Source: Leptospira sp. WS92.C1
GTDB lineage: Bacteria > Spirochaetota > Leptospiria > Leptospirales > Leptospiraceae
Direction of reading: 5' to 3'
Assembly (NCBI RefSeq): GCF_040833975.1
Contig: NZ_CP162130.1
Location: forward strand, 2,502,001 to 2,566,000
Length of the DNA stretch: 64,000 bases
In this document: positions 51,452-64,000 of the stretch, one piece after another
Layout: every line of letters begins with the position of its first letter
How positions within the stretch are numbered: the first letter of the stretch is position 1
Notes under the pieces: generated by a model
Database searches by the model: none
What the model saw: only the letters and a program-made list of their open reading frames with translations
Told to the model about the DNA's origin: nothing
Made by a program: the position numbers and the translations under genes

Positions 51452-52633
51452 ATGAAACTCACAGTGACCGAAAACAGAACGCAAGAACTCATTCGTTACA
51501 GAAGACAGATCCACAAACATCCCGAACTCCGTTATGAGGAAAATCAGACAGCGGGGTTTGTGATCGATCATCTCAAAGCCTTGGGACTTTCCTTTCAGGA
51601 CAAAATCGCCAAAACGGGGGTGGTCGCGTTAGTCGATTCCGGAAAACCCGGCAAAACGCTGCTCGTTCGAGCGGACATGGACGCCCTCCCCATCTTTGAG
51701 GAATCCAAAGCGGAATACAAATCCGTGCACGACGGAGTCATGCACGCCTGCGGTCACGACGCTCATACCTCCATTCTCATGGGACTTGCGACCGATATCA
51801 AGGAAGACATTCAGTCCATTCTCCCCAAAGGAAAGGTTTTGCTCGTATTCCAACCCGCGGAAGAAGGCGGTCAGGGTGCGGACAAGATGATAGAAGAAGG
51901 TATATTAGAAAAATATAACGTAGATGCCGCCCTCGCGCTTCACGTCTGGAATCATATTCCGGTCGGAAAGGTCGGAGTCGTAGACGGTCCTATGATGGCG
52001 GCTGTAGACGAGTTTACGATTTCCATCACCGGAATCAGCGGACACGGAGCCATGCCTCAACACACGGTGGATCCGATCGTAGTAGGCGCGCATATCGTTA
52101 CCGCCTTACAGACCATCGTTTCCAGAAATACAGATCCTTTGGATTCCTGCGTGGTGACAGTGGGAAGTTTTCATGCTGGAAACGCATTTAACGTAATTCC
52201 CGAAACGGCGGAGCTCAAAGGCACGGTAAGAACGTATTCCAAAAAAATGTTCAAAGAAGTGCCCGGCAAACTCGAACGGGTGGTCAATGGAATCGCCTCG
52301 ACCTTTGGAGCCAAAGTCGACATTCGCTACGAAAGAACAAACCAGCCCACGATCAACGAGCCGTTTATGGCGAATGTTGTACGCAAAGCATCGTTGAACA
52401 TTCTTGGACAAGATAGCGTAACCGAAGAACATACCAAATCCATGGGTGGAGAGGATTTTTCGGCTTTTTTGATGAAAGTGCCCGGATGTTATTTTTTTGT
52501 GGGATCTATGAACGAAGCAAAAGGACTCATTCATCCGCATCACAGCTCCAAGTTTGATATCGACGAGGATTCCCTAAGCATCGGGCTTTCCGTTTTAAAA
52601 GAAGCGATCCGGATTTATTTGGACGAATATTAG
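51452..52633 (+). CDS. M20-family metal-dependent amidohydrolase
   Basis: 393 aa. [28 protein letters not shown] opens the catalytic domain; [30 protein letters not shown] (metal-binding Cys and His), [17 protein letters not shown] (catalytic Glu pair) and [12 protein letters not shown] follow. The lid domain lies at about 185-300 ([30 protein letters not shown]). [10 protein letters not shown] closes the site. These enzymes (IAA-amino-acid hydrolase / N-acyl-amino-acid deacylase subgroup M20D) remove acyl groups from amino acids. It starts 47 bp after the ThyX-like gene. Substrate unknown. Confidence 0.92.
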   Translation: MKLTVTENRTQELIRYRRQIHKHPELRYEENQTAGFVIDHLKALGLSFQDKIAKTGVVALVDSGKPGKTLLVRADMDALPIFEESKAEYKSVHDGVMHACGHDAHTSILMGLATDIKEDIQSILPKGKVLLVFQPAEEGGQGADKMIEEGILEKYNVDAALALHVWNHIPVGKVGVVDGPMMAAVDEFTISITGISGHGAMPQHTVDPIVVGAHIVTALQTIVSRNTDPLDSCVVTVGSFHAGNAFNVIPETAELKGTVRTYSKKMFKEVPGKLERVVNGIASTFGAKVDIRYERTNQPTINEPFMANVVRKASLNILGQDSVTEEHTKSMGGEDFSAFLMKVPGCYFFVGSMNEAKGLIHPHHSSKFDIDEDSLSIGLSVLKEAIRIYLDEY

Positions 52634-52850
52634 GATTTTAGCATAAGAATTTTAATCCGACTTGAATCGTGAATCGATGTTTTGGTCGTATCTGTATCCG
52701 GCCGATTTAGAGATCCTTGTTGAGACAAGCCGATTTACACGACCAGCTCCGAGTCACGTTTATCAATTTTTTCGGAATAAAACAAAAATTTTACAGGATT
52801 TTCGAACAACGATAAAACTTAAACACGCGAGGTGTGTTTTAGAAAAACGT

Positions 52851-55601
52851 TTAATCGGCTTCGAGCGAACTTCTTACCTGAAGAGCCTTTGCATTTTTAG
52901 GATCCAAATTGAGAGCTTTTTCGATCAAACCCTTCGCCCTTGGAAGTACATTCAATATTCTATATATATCTGCGAGATTAATCAGATTTTGGATATGTAA
53001 GGGATCCTGGAGATAGGCTCTTTCGCCAAGATCCGCAGCCTTTTGATATAACTTCAACATTTTGTAACACATAGAGGCGTAATATAAAAACTCGCTCGAG
53101 TCCGCATTGAAATCCAAAAGAGTTTCCCAATATCCGATCGACTTCGCATAGTCTCTTTCTTTGAGATAAAATCTTCCCAATATTTTTAGAACCGGTTCGC
53201 TTTTTGGATTGAGCTCGAGCGCCTTTTTTAAAGAATCCAAACCTTCAGAAACCCGGTTTGTCTGAAGTAATTCTTTTCCCTGTGATAAAATTTCTCGATA
53301 CGAAGAATCCGAAAAGGAATCTGCAAAATTCGGAATCGCTTTTTGCGGATGATAGGTAATTTTTAAAAGCGTAAAGTCATCGACCAATCTTCCAAAATTC
53401 AGAATCCGCCCATACACTTCCCTCAAATCGCCGAGCCCCTCTTCCACTCTGCGTAAAAACTGATCCTGATCTTCGTTGATGATTCTATCTTCTTCCTTTC
53501 CAATCAAAAGATCGTCCCTTCCATCGGAACCGATAACGATCGTATCCCCAGGCAACATCCGGAATGTCTTGATCGTAAGATACTGCTCGTTTTCAGGAAT
53601 TCCGATCTTTCTCAACGTAAGCTCCTCTTCGATATAAGAAGCTACCCCGTCCCTATACAAGACCGTCCAAGGATGTTCCGCATTGATATAATAGAGCAGT
53701 CCCGAGGATTCCTCGACCAAGCCCAACACGATCGAAATATACATCGAACCATCAAAGGATTCAAAGATTTTCTGAAGCTCCAAAAAAGCTTCTTTCAGCC
53801 AGCGTTCGGGGGATTTTTCTTTTTGAGAACCGATTCCGGATCTCGTAAGGATCGTGTTGAATACGGTCCCCATCACCAAAGCCCCGCCCGCTCCTTGGAT
53901 GGATTTTCCCATCGCGTCTCCGTTGACAAAAACAACGTATTTTTTTCCGGACAACTCAACGTTACCCGAAATCAGAATGTCCCCACCAATCTCATACGTC
54001 TTCCCTTTGAACTCGAAGGACTTTTTCTGTTTTGTATAAAATTCGGTTTTTACGATCTCGCTCGTGTTCTTATTGGAAGAAAGAGGATTGATCAGAAGAG
54101 AGGTCAGAAAGTAATCCGCGTCCTGTTGCACCTTTAAACGGTTAACCTGTTCTAAGGATTGTTTCAGTTCTTCCGTTCTTTGCTCGACCTTTTTTTCAAG
54201 ATCCTCGTTCAACTCCTCTACTTCCTCGTTTAAACGAACAAACTTATTGGCGAGTATTGTAGCAATGCTGAGAATAAAAAGCAAAAACGCATAACCCACA
54301 ACCCTCGGAAACACGATGATGTTTCTGGCTCCTAATATATCCAAAACACCGGCTACAACGATCACTAAAACTCCGATCAGAATGAATAACGCATCCCTAT
54401 CTTTTTGAGCGATTCTACGAATCAAATAATACAAAATGATCCCGATATAAAGAAGCCAGCCGTATTGAACCACGTGCTGATTTAGAAGATTGTAATAAAG
54501 CACGTTGTTCGAGAAAAAATAAAATATCGTAAAGCAGATATAAGATCCGTCCAAGATATTGAGAAATAAATTTCTTCGATATTTAAAATAAACCCGAATA
54601 AAATTAGCAAACACCGGAATCAAAACGGTCAGAATGATATATTCCATTTTTTTCATATGGATAAATTCGATTCCGAGATCGTATTTGATTTGATTTCTTA
54701 AAAATTGATACAAAAAAAATAAAATCGTAAACAAGCCATAGTATAAATTTTCCCGATCCGCTCGACGACGTATGTATAAAAAAAGAAAATATCCCCCCAC
54801 CGTGAGATAGATCATTAACAAAAAAGTCTTAATATATTCCGCACGCAGAAGATCCTTAAGAATCACTACGCTGTCTCCGATCTCGGTTCGATCCTGTTCG
54901 ATTCCGACCTCCTTTAGAAAAAATTTCTTAACCTGAATGACGAGAATGTTTTCCTGTCCTTTTCGGATCAGACCGTTTGGAATCTGATAAACTCGAATTT
55001 TATCATATGCTTGGGGAAGTGTCGAATTCATATCCCCGGTGCCACCAATCAACTGTCCATTTAGATACGCGCGGTCCTTATCATTGATCGTCCCCAAACG
55101 GATCGAAAGAGAAAGGGCCTTCCAATCCTTAGGAGCAATAAATTTTTTTATAATGGTAACTTTTTCGACCGACTCGTCCTTTAATTTATGAATACCGGGA
55201 ACTTTGTATGTTTCAGATTGAAAAGGAAAATCTCTCTTCCCTTCGAGATAGGATAAGGAATAAGAAACCGGATCCAAGACGGAAGTGGTAATCTCCCAAC
55301 CATGAGTTTTGCTGGAATCCAAACTAACAGGTATGTCAAAAGAAAGGATTTTTTGAACGGACTCCGCAAAGTTTGCCATCGGGAAAAAGAAAGAAAGGAG
55401 ACACAGAAAAAAGATACAATTCCCGCTGTAACGTTTTGGAAAAGAATTTTTATAACGACGCGAATTTCGGATCAAAGAAGCTGTCGTTTTTTTAAAAAGC
55501 GAACCGCGGAAGGTATGAATCAAAACATAAAAACAATTCTTCCTAACAAAAATCGTTTTTGCTTCTAATTTTACCCTGAGGATGTGTCTTGCAATTTGCA
55601 C
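52851..55601 (-). CDS. 7TM-DISM / SpoIIE-type protein phosphatase with C-terminal TPRs
   Basis: 916 aa in the longest form, from GTG 55601; the N-terminal ~65 residues before the hydrophobic stretch CIFFLCLLSFFFPMANFAES look unlike a normal signal peptide, and a TTG near 55523 is a plausible alternative. A periplasmic 7TMR-DISM-like beta-domain (about 80-240: ETYKVPGIHKLK, AYLNGQLIGGTGDMNSTLPQAYDKIRVY) precedes seven helices (about 255-470) and a coiled coil (LNEEVEELNEDLEKKVEQRTEELKQSLEQVNRL). The SpoIIE/PP2C domain spans about 520-755 (YEIGGDILISG, VNGDAMGKSIQGAGGALVMG, GSDGRDDLLIG, DDFTLLKI). TPR repeats end the protein. Probably dephosphorylates an anti-sigma-factor antagonist in response to an envelope signal. 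Confidence 0.85.
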   Translation of the reverse strand: MQIARHILRVKLEAKTIFVRKNCFYVLIHTFRGSLFKKTTASLIRNSRRYKNSFPKRYSGNCIFFLCLLSFFFPMANFAESVQKILSFDIPVSLDSSKTHGWEITTSVLDPVSYSLSYLEGKRDFPFQSETYKVPGIHKLKDESVEKVTIIKKFIAPKDWKALSLSIRLGTINDKDRAYLNGQLIGGTGDMNSTLPQAYDKIRVYQIPNGLIRKGQENILVIQVKKFFLKEVGIEQDRTEIGDSVVILKDLLRAEYIKTFLLMIYLTVGGYFLFLYIRRRADRENLYYGLFTILFFLYQFLRNQIKYDLGIEFIHMKKMEYIILTVLIPVFANFIRVYFKYRRNLFLNILDGSYICFTIFYFFSNNVLYYNLLNQHVVQYGWLLYIGIILYYLIRRIAQKDRDALFILIGVLVIVVAGVLDILGARNIIVFPRVVGYAFLLFILSIATILANKFVRLNEEVEELNEDLEKKVEQRTEELKQSLEQVNRLKVQQDADYFLTSLLINPLSSNKNTSEIVKTEFYTKQKKSFEFKGKTYEIGGDILISGNVELSGKKYVVFVNGDAMGKSIQGAGGALVMGTVFNTILTRSGIGSQKEKSPERWLKEAFLELQKIFESFDGSMYISIVLGLVEESSGLLYYINAEHPWTVLYRDGVASYIEEELTLRKIGIPENEQYLTIKTFRMLPGDTIVIGSDGRDDLLIGKEEDRIINEDQDQFLRRVEEGLGDLREVYGRILNFGRLVDDFTLLKITYHPQKAIPNFADSFSDSSYREILSQGKELLQTNRVSEGLDSLKKALELNPKSEPVLKILGRFYLKERDYAKSIGYWETLLDFNADSSEFLYYASMCYKMLKLYQKAADLGERAYLQDPLHIQNLINLADIYRILNVLPRAKGLIEKALNLDPKNAKALQVRSSLEAD

Positions 55602-55889
55602 TAATTCTAGTTTCGTTCCGACGACAGAACTCTATTTGTAAATTTTTGTGAATCGGGAAATAACATTTGTCACCGGACGGGAACCAAATTTTCTGCAAAT
55701 GGATCGCGTCCGGAAGATTTCGAATCGCTGAAGTTTCTTAACCCGTAAAAACACTACAACTAACGTTTTATTTCGTCGTTAAGACAAGGAAAAAATTAGT
55801 TTTTTTCAAGTTCAAAAGTTTCGTTTTATAAAAAACGCAGTGTATTTCCGTGTAAAATGAAAATCACGTAAAAGACTATCGATTACGGA

Positions 55890-58212
<2,323 letters not shown>

Positions 58213-58220
58213 ATTCCATT

Positions 58221-59339
<1,119 letters not shown>

Positions 59340-59355
59340 TGAGTCTATGTTTTTG

Positions 59356-59390
<35 letters not shown>

Positions 59391-59483
59391 CAAGATGTTA
59401 CTTACACTTTTCAGATGAGTTTTGAAACTATCCTTGCAAATTTAAGAATGATTTTTATACTGAATGGATACAAGGGGAAAACA

Positions 59484-59947
<464 letters not shown>

Positions 59948-59951
<4 letters not shown>

Positions 59952-61210
59952 CAAACTTTAAAAATCCAGCTCCTAAAAAGTCCCTAAGGCTGAAAGTAAG
60001 AAAGCCGGAGGGAAAATTTTCATCCTCCGGAGAATCGAGAGAAAAAAACCTTCCTTCCAAAACGGAATGGGATTTTTCAAAACCGGATTCCTTCGAATAC
60101 CACGCTTCCTGTCCGGACGGTTTGTCCGGCTTACTTCGGGAAGAAATCCTGGAATACGGACTGACCATCGTCGCCGAAAACAGAGGCGGCGTTTTTTTTC
60201 AAGGTCCGGCAAAAGCTCTCAAAGAATTTATCCTCACCACGGGCATCGCATCAGGAATCAGCATTTCTCTCAAGTATTGGAGAGTGGAAAGTCCAGAAGA
60301 TCTCTACAATCAGGCCCTGCAGTTTCCTTTTGAAAAAATCATCGGCCCCGAACATGCGATCCGAATCGATTCCACAACAAAGGATTCTCTCAAGGATTCA
60401 CGTTATGCGACCTATAAACTCAAGGACGCGATCTTTGATCGTTTTCGTTCCAAGGGAAAAGAAACTCCTAAAATTTCCAGAGACGAGCCCGACTTTCTAT
60501 TCTATCTTCGTTCCCATTCCGATCACGCAAAACTTTCCTTAGGTTTAAATACGAAACCTCTTCAACAAAGAGGTCACGGAAGAATCGGAGGAGACGCCCC
60601 TATGAGGGAGGTTCTCGCTTCCGCGCTTGTTCGTTATTCCGGTTGGGACACCAAATCCGTGTTATACGATCCATTCTGCGGTAGCGGAACGATCGTCATC
60701 GAAGCGGCGCTCAAACTTTTATACGGCGGATTTACCAATTACAGAAGTTTGGATTCCTCTCTTCCGTTTCAAAAATTGTTCGGAGAACCGTCTCTGACCG
60801 AAAACGCGGGAAAAACCTCGGGAATTACGATCTTTGCCTCCGATCAGGATGAGAAAGCCTTAAACCTTGCAAAACTAAATGCAAAAAACGCAGGAGTCGA
60901 TCACTTGATCGAATTTTTTGTATCCGATGCGACCTTCGCCGAAAATGAAAAACAAATTTCCAACGGATTTATCGTGACCAATCCTCCTTACGGTGTTCGA
61001 TTGGGGACTAAAGAAGAGGCAAAGGAAATCTACATCGCTTGGGGTAGAAAGCTAAAGGATCATTTCGGAGGCAACACTCTCGCTTTGGTTTGCGGGGACA
61101 CGTCCTTGCTCGGCTTTCTGAAGCTCAAAAAAGATAAAGAACAATCGCTCACAATCGGCAAACTCAAGGGAAAATTAGTTGCATATACGCTGGGTAAAAC
61201 ATCCAATTGA
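59948..61210 (+). CDS. THUMP-domain class I RNA methyltransferase (RlmL/YpsC-type)
   Basis: 420 aa from GTG 59948. After a basic N-terminal extension (about 1-45), [38 protein letters not shown] opens the THUMP-containing region ([25 protein letters not shown]). The methyltransferase half has [44 protein letters not shown] (motif I), [23 protein letters not shown] and [13 protein letters not shown] (NPPY catalytic loop). Fits 23S rRNA guanine-N2 methyltransferase (RlmL-like, single domain). GTGA overlaps the bfr stop; the next gene starts 7 bp after its stop. Confidence 0.9.
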
Positions 61211-61217
61211 ACCTTAG

Positions 61218-62348
61218 ATGAAACACCAGGAAATTCTCCTAAAACTTTTAGAAGTCACAGAGAACACAAAGGATTCGTTTCAATTTTTAAAACTTTTCCA
61301 GTCCATTCAACCGGAAAAGTTCGCCGTCATCTACGCGGATTCCGGGACATTGATGGAATCTGCCGAAGCCCTTCTTTACAACCTCAAACTTCTACATAAG
61401 CTCGAACTCTATCCTGTCGTAATTCTGGATAAGGACGGAATTTCCTACACCAATCTTTTTTACAGAAATCAAACCAAGGAGGAAACGGATTCCGCGCTTC
61501 CGGGAAAATTGTTTCGTAACTTTCACAATCTCGAAGGTTCGGTAGCGTCTGCGCTTGCCGAAAAAAAATTACCGGTATTTATCACGGAAGAAAGAGGCTC
61601 GGCGCTTTTTGAATTTTTAACAAAACTCTGTTCTACTCTTCATACAAAAAAGTTAATCTACTTGAATCACCGAGGCGCGATTTATTCCGGTGGGGAAAAA
61701 ATTTCCATCTACGACGTGGATTCTACGATCAAACCGGATCCATCGGATATCATCCTCTTACATTCCTGTCTGGAACTTTATAAAAACGTAAACGACTCCG
61801 ATTTTGGAATCGCGATCACATCCGCGTCGTCTCTTTTAAAGGAACTGTTTACGATTAAGGGAAGCGGAACCCTGATTCGCAAAAAAAATCGAATCGACTT
61901 TATCTCCAATCCTCATTCGATCCCGAAAGAAAAAATAAATTTCCTGATCGAAAGGGCGTTTCAAAAATCCCTTAAAGAAAACTTTTGGGACCAAGAGTTT
62001 TCGGGAGTTCTTTTAGAATCGGAATACAAAGGATGCGCTCTCATCAAAAAAACTCCGTATGGCTCCTTTCTTTCCAAATTTGCAGTGGACGAAATCGCAA
62101 GAGGAGAAGGTGTAGGAAGGGATATCTGGGATCAGATGATTCAAAGATTTCCAGTCCTTTTTTGGAGAGCTAAAAAGGAGAACACGATCTCCAAGTGGTA
62201 TATGAAAGTCTGTGACGGGATGCAGAAAGAGGATATCTGGATCTACTTTTGGATTGGGGTTCGAGAAGAACATATTCAGGGTGTCTGTTCTTTTTTAAAA
62301 AATCTTCCGCAAGATTTAGAAGATAAAAAAGAAATGAGTACATTTTAA
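61218..62348 (+). CDS. N-acetylglutamate synthase-like protein (degenerate kinase domain + GNAT)
   Basis: 376 aa. The N-terminal half looks like a degenerate acetylglutamate-kinase domain ([63 protein letters not shown]). The usual KxGG nucleotide loop is YADSG, so kinase activity is unlikely. The C-terminal half is a DUF619-type [80 protein letters not shown]. This arrangement is that of fused NAGS/NAGK and vertebrate-like NAGS proteins, which acetylate glutamate in arginine synthesis. Third gene of the bfr operon, 7 bp after the preceding stop and before the next start. Confidence 0.78.
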   Translation: MKHQEILLKLLEVTENTKDSFQFLKLFQSIQPEKFAVIYADSGTLMESAEALLYNLKLLHKLELYPVVILDKDGISYTNLFYRNQTKEETDSALPGKLFRNFHNLEGSVASALAEKKLPVFITEERGSALFEFLTKLCSTLHTKKLIYLNHRGAIYSGGEKISIYDVDSTIKPDPSDIILLHSCLELYKNVNDSDFGIAITSASSLLKELFTIKGSGTLIRKKNRIDFISNPHSIPKEKINFLIERAFQKSLKENFWDQEFSGVLLESEYKGCALIKKTPYGSFLSKFAVDEIARGEGVGRDIWDQMIQRFPVLFWRAKKENTISKWYMKVCDGMQKEDIWIYFWIGVREEHIQGVCSFLKNLPQDLEDKKEMSTF

Positions 62349-62355
62349 TATAGCT

Positions 62356-62676
<321 letters not shown>

Positions 62677-62700
<24 letters not shown>

Positions 62701-63360
62701 ACCTTCGTAAAAAACAAGCCTTGCGTCCAGCGCGAGACGGTTGCCCTCTTTTACTCGCTCCTTTTTTTCCGCCGTGTCTGCGACAATTTCAATGAGTCGA
62801 AATAATTTTTCGGAATGAGACTCGTCCGCCTCCAAATTGACTTGAAAGAATTTTCCTTCCGGAAGACCGGTTCTGAGCCTCAGATCCCGAAATGATATAA
62901 ACATTCTTGAATATTCTAGTTTTAGCAAATATTCGTTGGCGGGTCCGAGCGCCCCGAGCGCGGAATAAAAATCGGTAGTTGTGATTTTTTGCATCAAATC
63001 CAAATACGCCCTGGTTTGGGGAAGACAATTTTTTTCCTCCACGATCTCGTTCATATCCGAAAGAAATTTTTTCAAAATAAAAACGTGGGAATCCTCCTCC
63101 TTACCTTCCCCCAATTCTTCCCAGATATTCTGAACGAGAACAATCTTGGCATCGAGGTTTTTGCTGATGGCCGCGGTATTGAGAAACCAGTTTACAAAAT
63201 CCACGCTCACAAAGTATTCCTGACGGAGCCAGAGAAGAAGATCCTCTTTTTCCATTCTCTTTTCTTTTTGTTCCAGCCATCGATTGGCGGTAAGAACGGG
63301 GTGGTTTCGAACGGATTCTTCCAGAGTCGTTCGAAACGATATGGGTTTTAAAATCGTCAT
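62677..63360 (-). CDS. Heme-oxygenase-like diiron (iron-containing redox enzyme) family protein
   Basis: 227 aa all-helical protein. The family carries a diiron site; candidate ligands are Glu48 (RQEYF), Glu81/82 and His92 ([14 protein letters not shown]), Glu143 (NEYLLKLEY) and Asp179/His182 (LEADESH). HDO proteins include CADD, UndA, BesC and the PqqC-like fold, and oxidise small carboxylic or amino substrates with O2. Its upstream partner on the same strand, 7 bp away, is a D-Ala-D-Ala-ligase-type ATP-grasp enzyme, so the two may make or tailor a peptide-like small molecule. The 3' end overlaps the DCC gene by 24 bp. Confidence 0.8.
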
Positions 63361-63367
63361 AGTGAGT

Positions 63368-64000
63368 CTATTTTTTTGCGGGAACGAAATTCTTTTTTGT
63401 TTTTGAATATAAAAAACGCGGATTTTGCAATTCCAAACGAGCTATGTTTAGAATCTCCAAGAACAAGGATTTTTCGTCCCCTAAGCCGTGACGATAACAA
63501 ATCGGGAAGGTGGAATAAAACGGAGACAACCCCGGGGTCAGATTGATTTCCAGAAAAAAAGGATCCCCGTTTCCATTCAGTTTCCAATCCAATCTCGCGG
63601 GCCCCGCGGTCCCGATCGCGTTACAAAGCAAAAGGCTTCGTTCCTGGAGAAACCTCTCCAACGGTTGCAAACAATCAAAGATCAATCTTTCCGGCATAGA
63701 ATTTTTGGACTTTGTTTTTTCTCCGTAGACTTCCTCCACTTTTAAATCCTCTTGCAAGATCAACCTTCCGGGTTTGCTGACCTGATACCCGGTAGTATGG
63801 GAACCCATTACGGCAATTGTATATTCTTCTCCACTCAAGTATTCTTCCAAAAGATACGGAACGTATTCCTCTTTCAGCAGTTTTAATTTGGAAATCAGAT
63901 CATCTTGGGAAACGACAAAACTCGTCTCTCCGATTCCCAGACTGGAACCCTCTCCCGCAGGTTTTAAAAAACAGGGGAAGTTCATTTTTTCGGAAATATT
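63368..64000 (-). CDS. D-alanine-D-alanine-ligase-type ATP-grasp enzyme (truncated by window edge)
   Basis: At least 210 aa; the frame stays open to the window end, so the N-terminus lies outside. [17 protein letters not shown] is the ATP-binding strand with the Ser-Ser loop; [18 protein letters not shown] is the hinge; [32 protein letters not shown] is the Mg and substrate-binding end of Ddl-type ligases, with Asp, Glu and Asn ligands. The ending [19 protein letters not shown] fits the family, but the final Ser-Leu-Ile-P loop of true Ddl is FYSTFPICY here. It could ligate other amino acids. The HDO gene follows 7 bp after its stop. Function inferred from family. Confidence 0.78.
   Translation of the reverse strand, partial: NISEKMNFPCFLKPAGEGSSLGIGETSFVVSQDDLISKLKLLKEEYVPYLLEEYLSGEEYTIAVMGSHTTGYQVSKPGRLILQEDLKVEEVYGEKTKSKNSMPERLIFDCLQPLERFLQERSLLLCNAIGTAGPARLDWKLNGNGDPFFLEINLTPGLSPFYSTFPICYRHGLGDEKSLFLEILNIARLELQNPRFLYSKTKKNFVPAKK

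Overview
The window looks like chromosomal DNA of a pathogenic-clade Leptospira. The strongest marker is lipL32 at 5599-6417, the major outer membrane lipoprotein of pathogenic leptospires. Supporting signs are FlgI/FlgH-type periplasmic flagellar genes, a CIRCE-controlled groES-groEL operon, moderate G+C, frequent GTG/TTG starts and many short palindromic intergenic repeats. From memory, the LipL32 sequence differs from L. interrogans at many positions, so a less-studied pathogenic-clade species is likely; this was not checked by alignment. No tRNA, rRNA or CRISPR array was seen.

Layout. 0-10.8 kb: housekeeping and lipid genes (crotonase, zinc MDR dehydrogenase, clpS, transketolase C-half, metK), a small ParB-domain protein, lipL32 with promoter and terminator, an acyl-CoA dehydrogenase, an NAD-binding protein and a membrane adenylate cyclase. 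11.2-12.7 kb: a degenerate IS4/Tn5-type insertion sequence. 12.7-17.6 kb: DUF962 protein, class II photolyase, two CIRCE boxes, groES-groEL, SIMPL protein. 17.6-23.3 kb: DUF1579 protein, then a tightly packed ATP-grasp / methyltransferase / methyltransferase / YihY set; the YihY protein carries an inserted propeller-like domain. 23.3-27.3 kb (minus strand): flgA-flgH-flgI-flgJ preceded by flgG. 27.6-28.5 kb: a 47-bp tandem repeat, then an orphan DNA methyltransferase and an 82-bp repeat. 30.4-37.9 kb: a membrane protein, a class-D-beta-lactamase-like lipoprotein without its catalytic lysines, a CPA2 antiporter, a histidine kinase and an XRE-cupin regulator preceded by a candidate structured RNA. 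38.7-41.8 kb: a second orphan DNA methyltransferase converging on an arsenosugar (arsS) operon with a perfect dyad in front of it. 42-48 kb: two envelope glycosyltransferases and a CzcA/CusA pump. 48.2-49.7 kb: a second IS copy. 49.8-64 kb: ThyX-like protein, M20 amidohydrolase, SpoIIE-type phosphatase with TPRs, a thiolase / GT9 / aminopeptidase P operon, a bacterioferritin / rRNA methyltransferase / NAGS-like / DCC operon, and at the right edge a heme-oxygenase-like diiron protein paired with a D-Ala-D-Ala-ligase-type ATP-grasp enzyme that runs off the window.

Most genes are ordinary chromosome content in short operons. The less explained content is in the intergenic DNA (a dispersed TGTAGGA-type palindrome that seems to have been amplified into the 47-bp array, IS copies sitting inside G-rich repeats, an orphan minus-strand hairpin with T-tract) and in several enzymes that kept a fold but lost a diagnostic catalytic residue.
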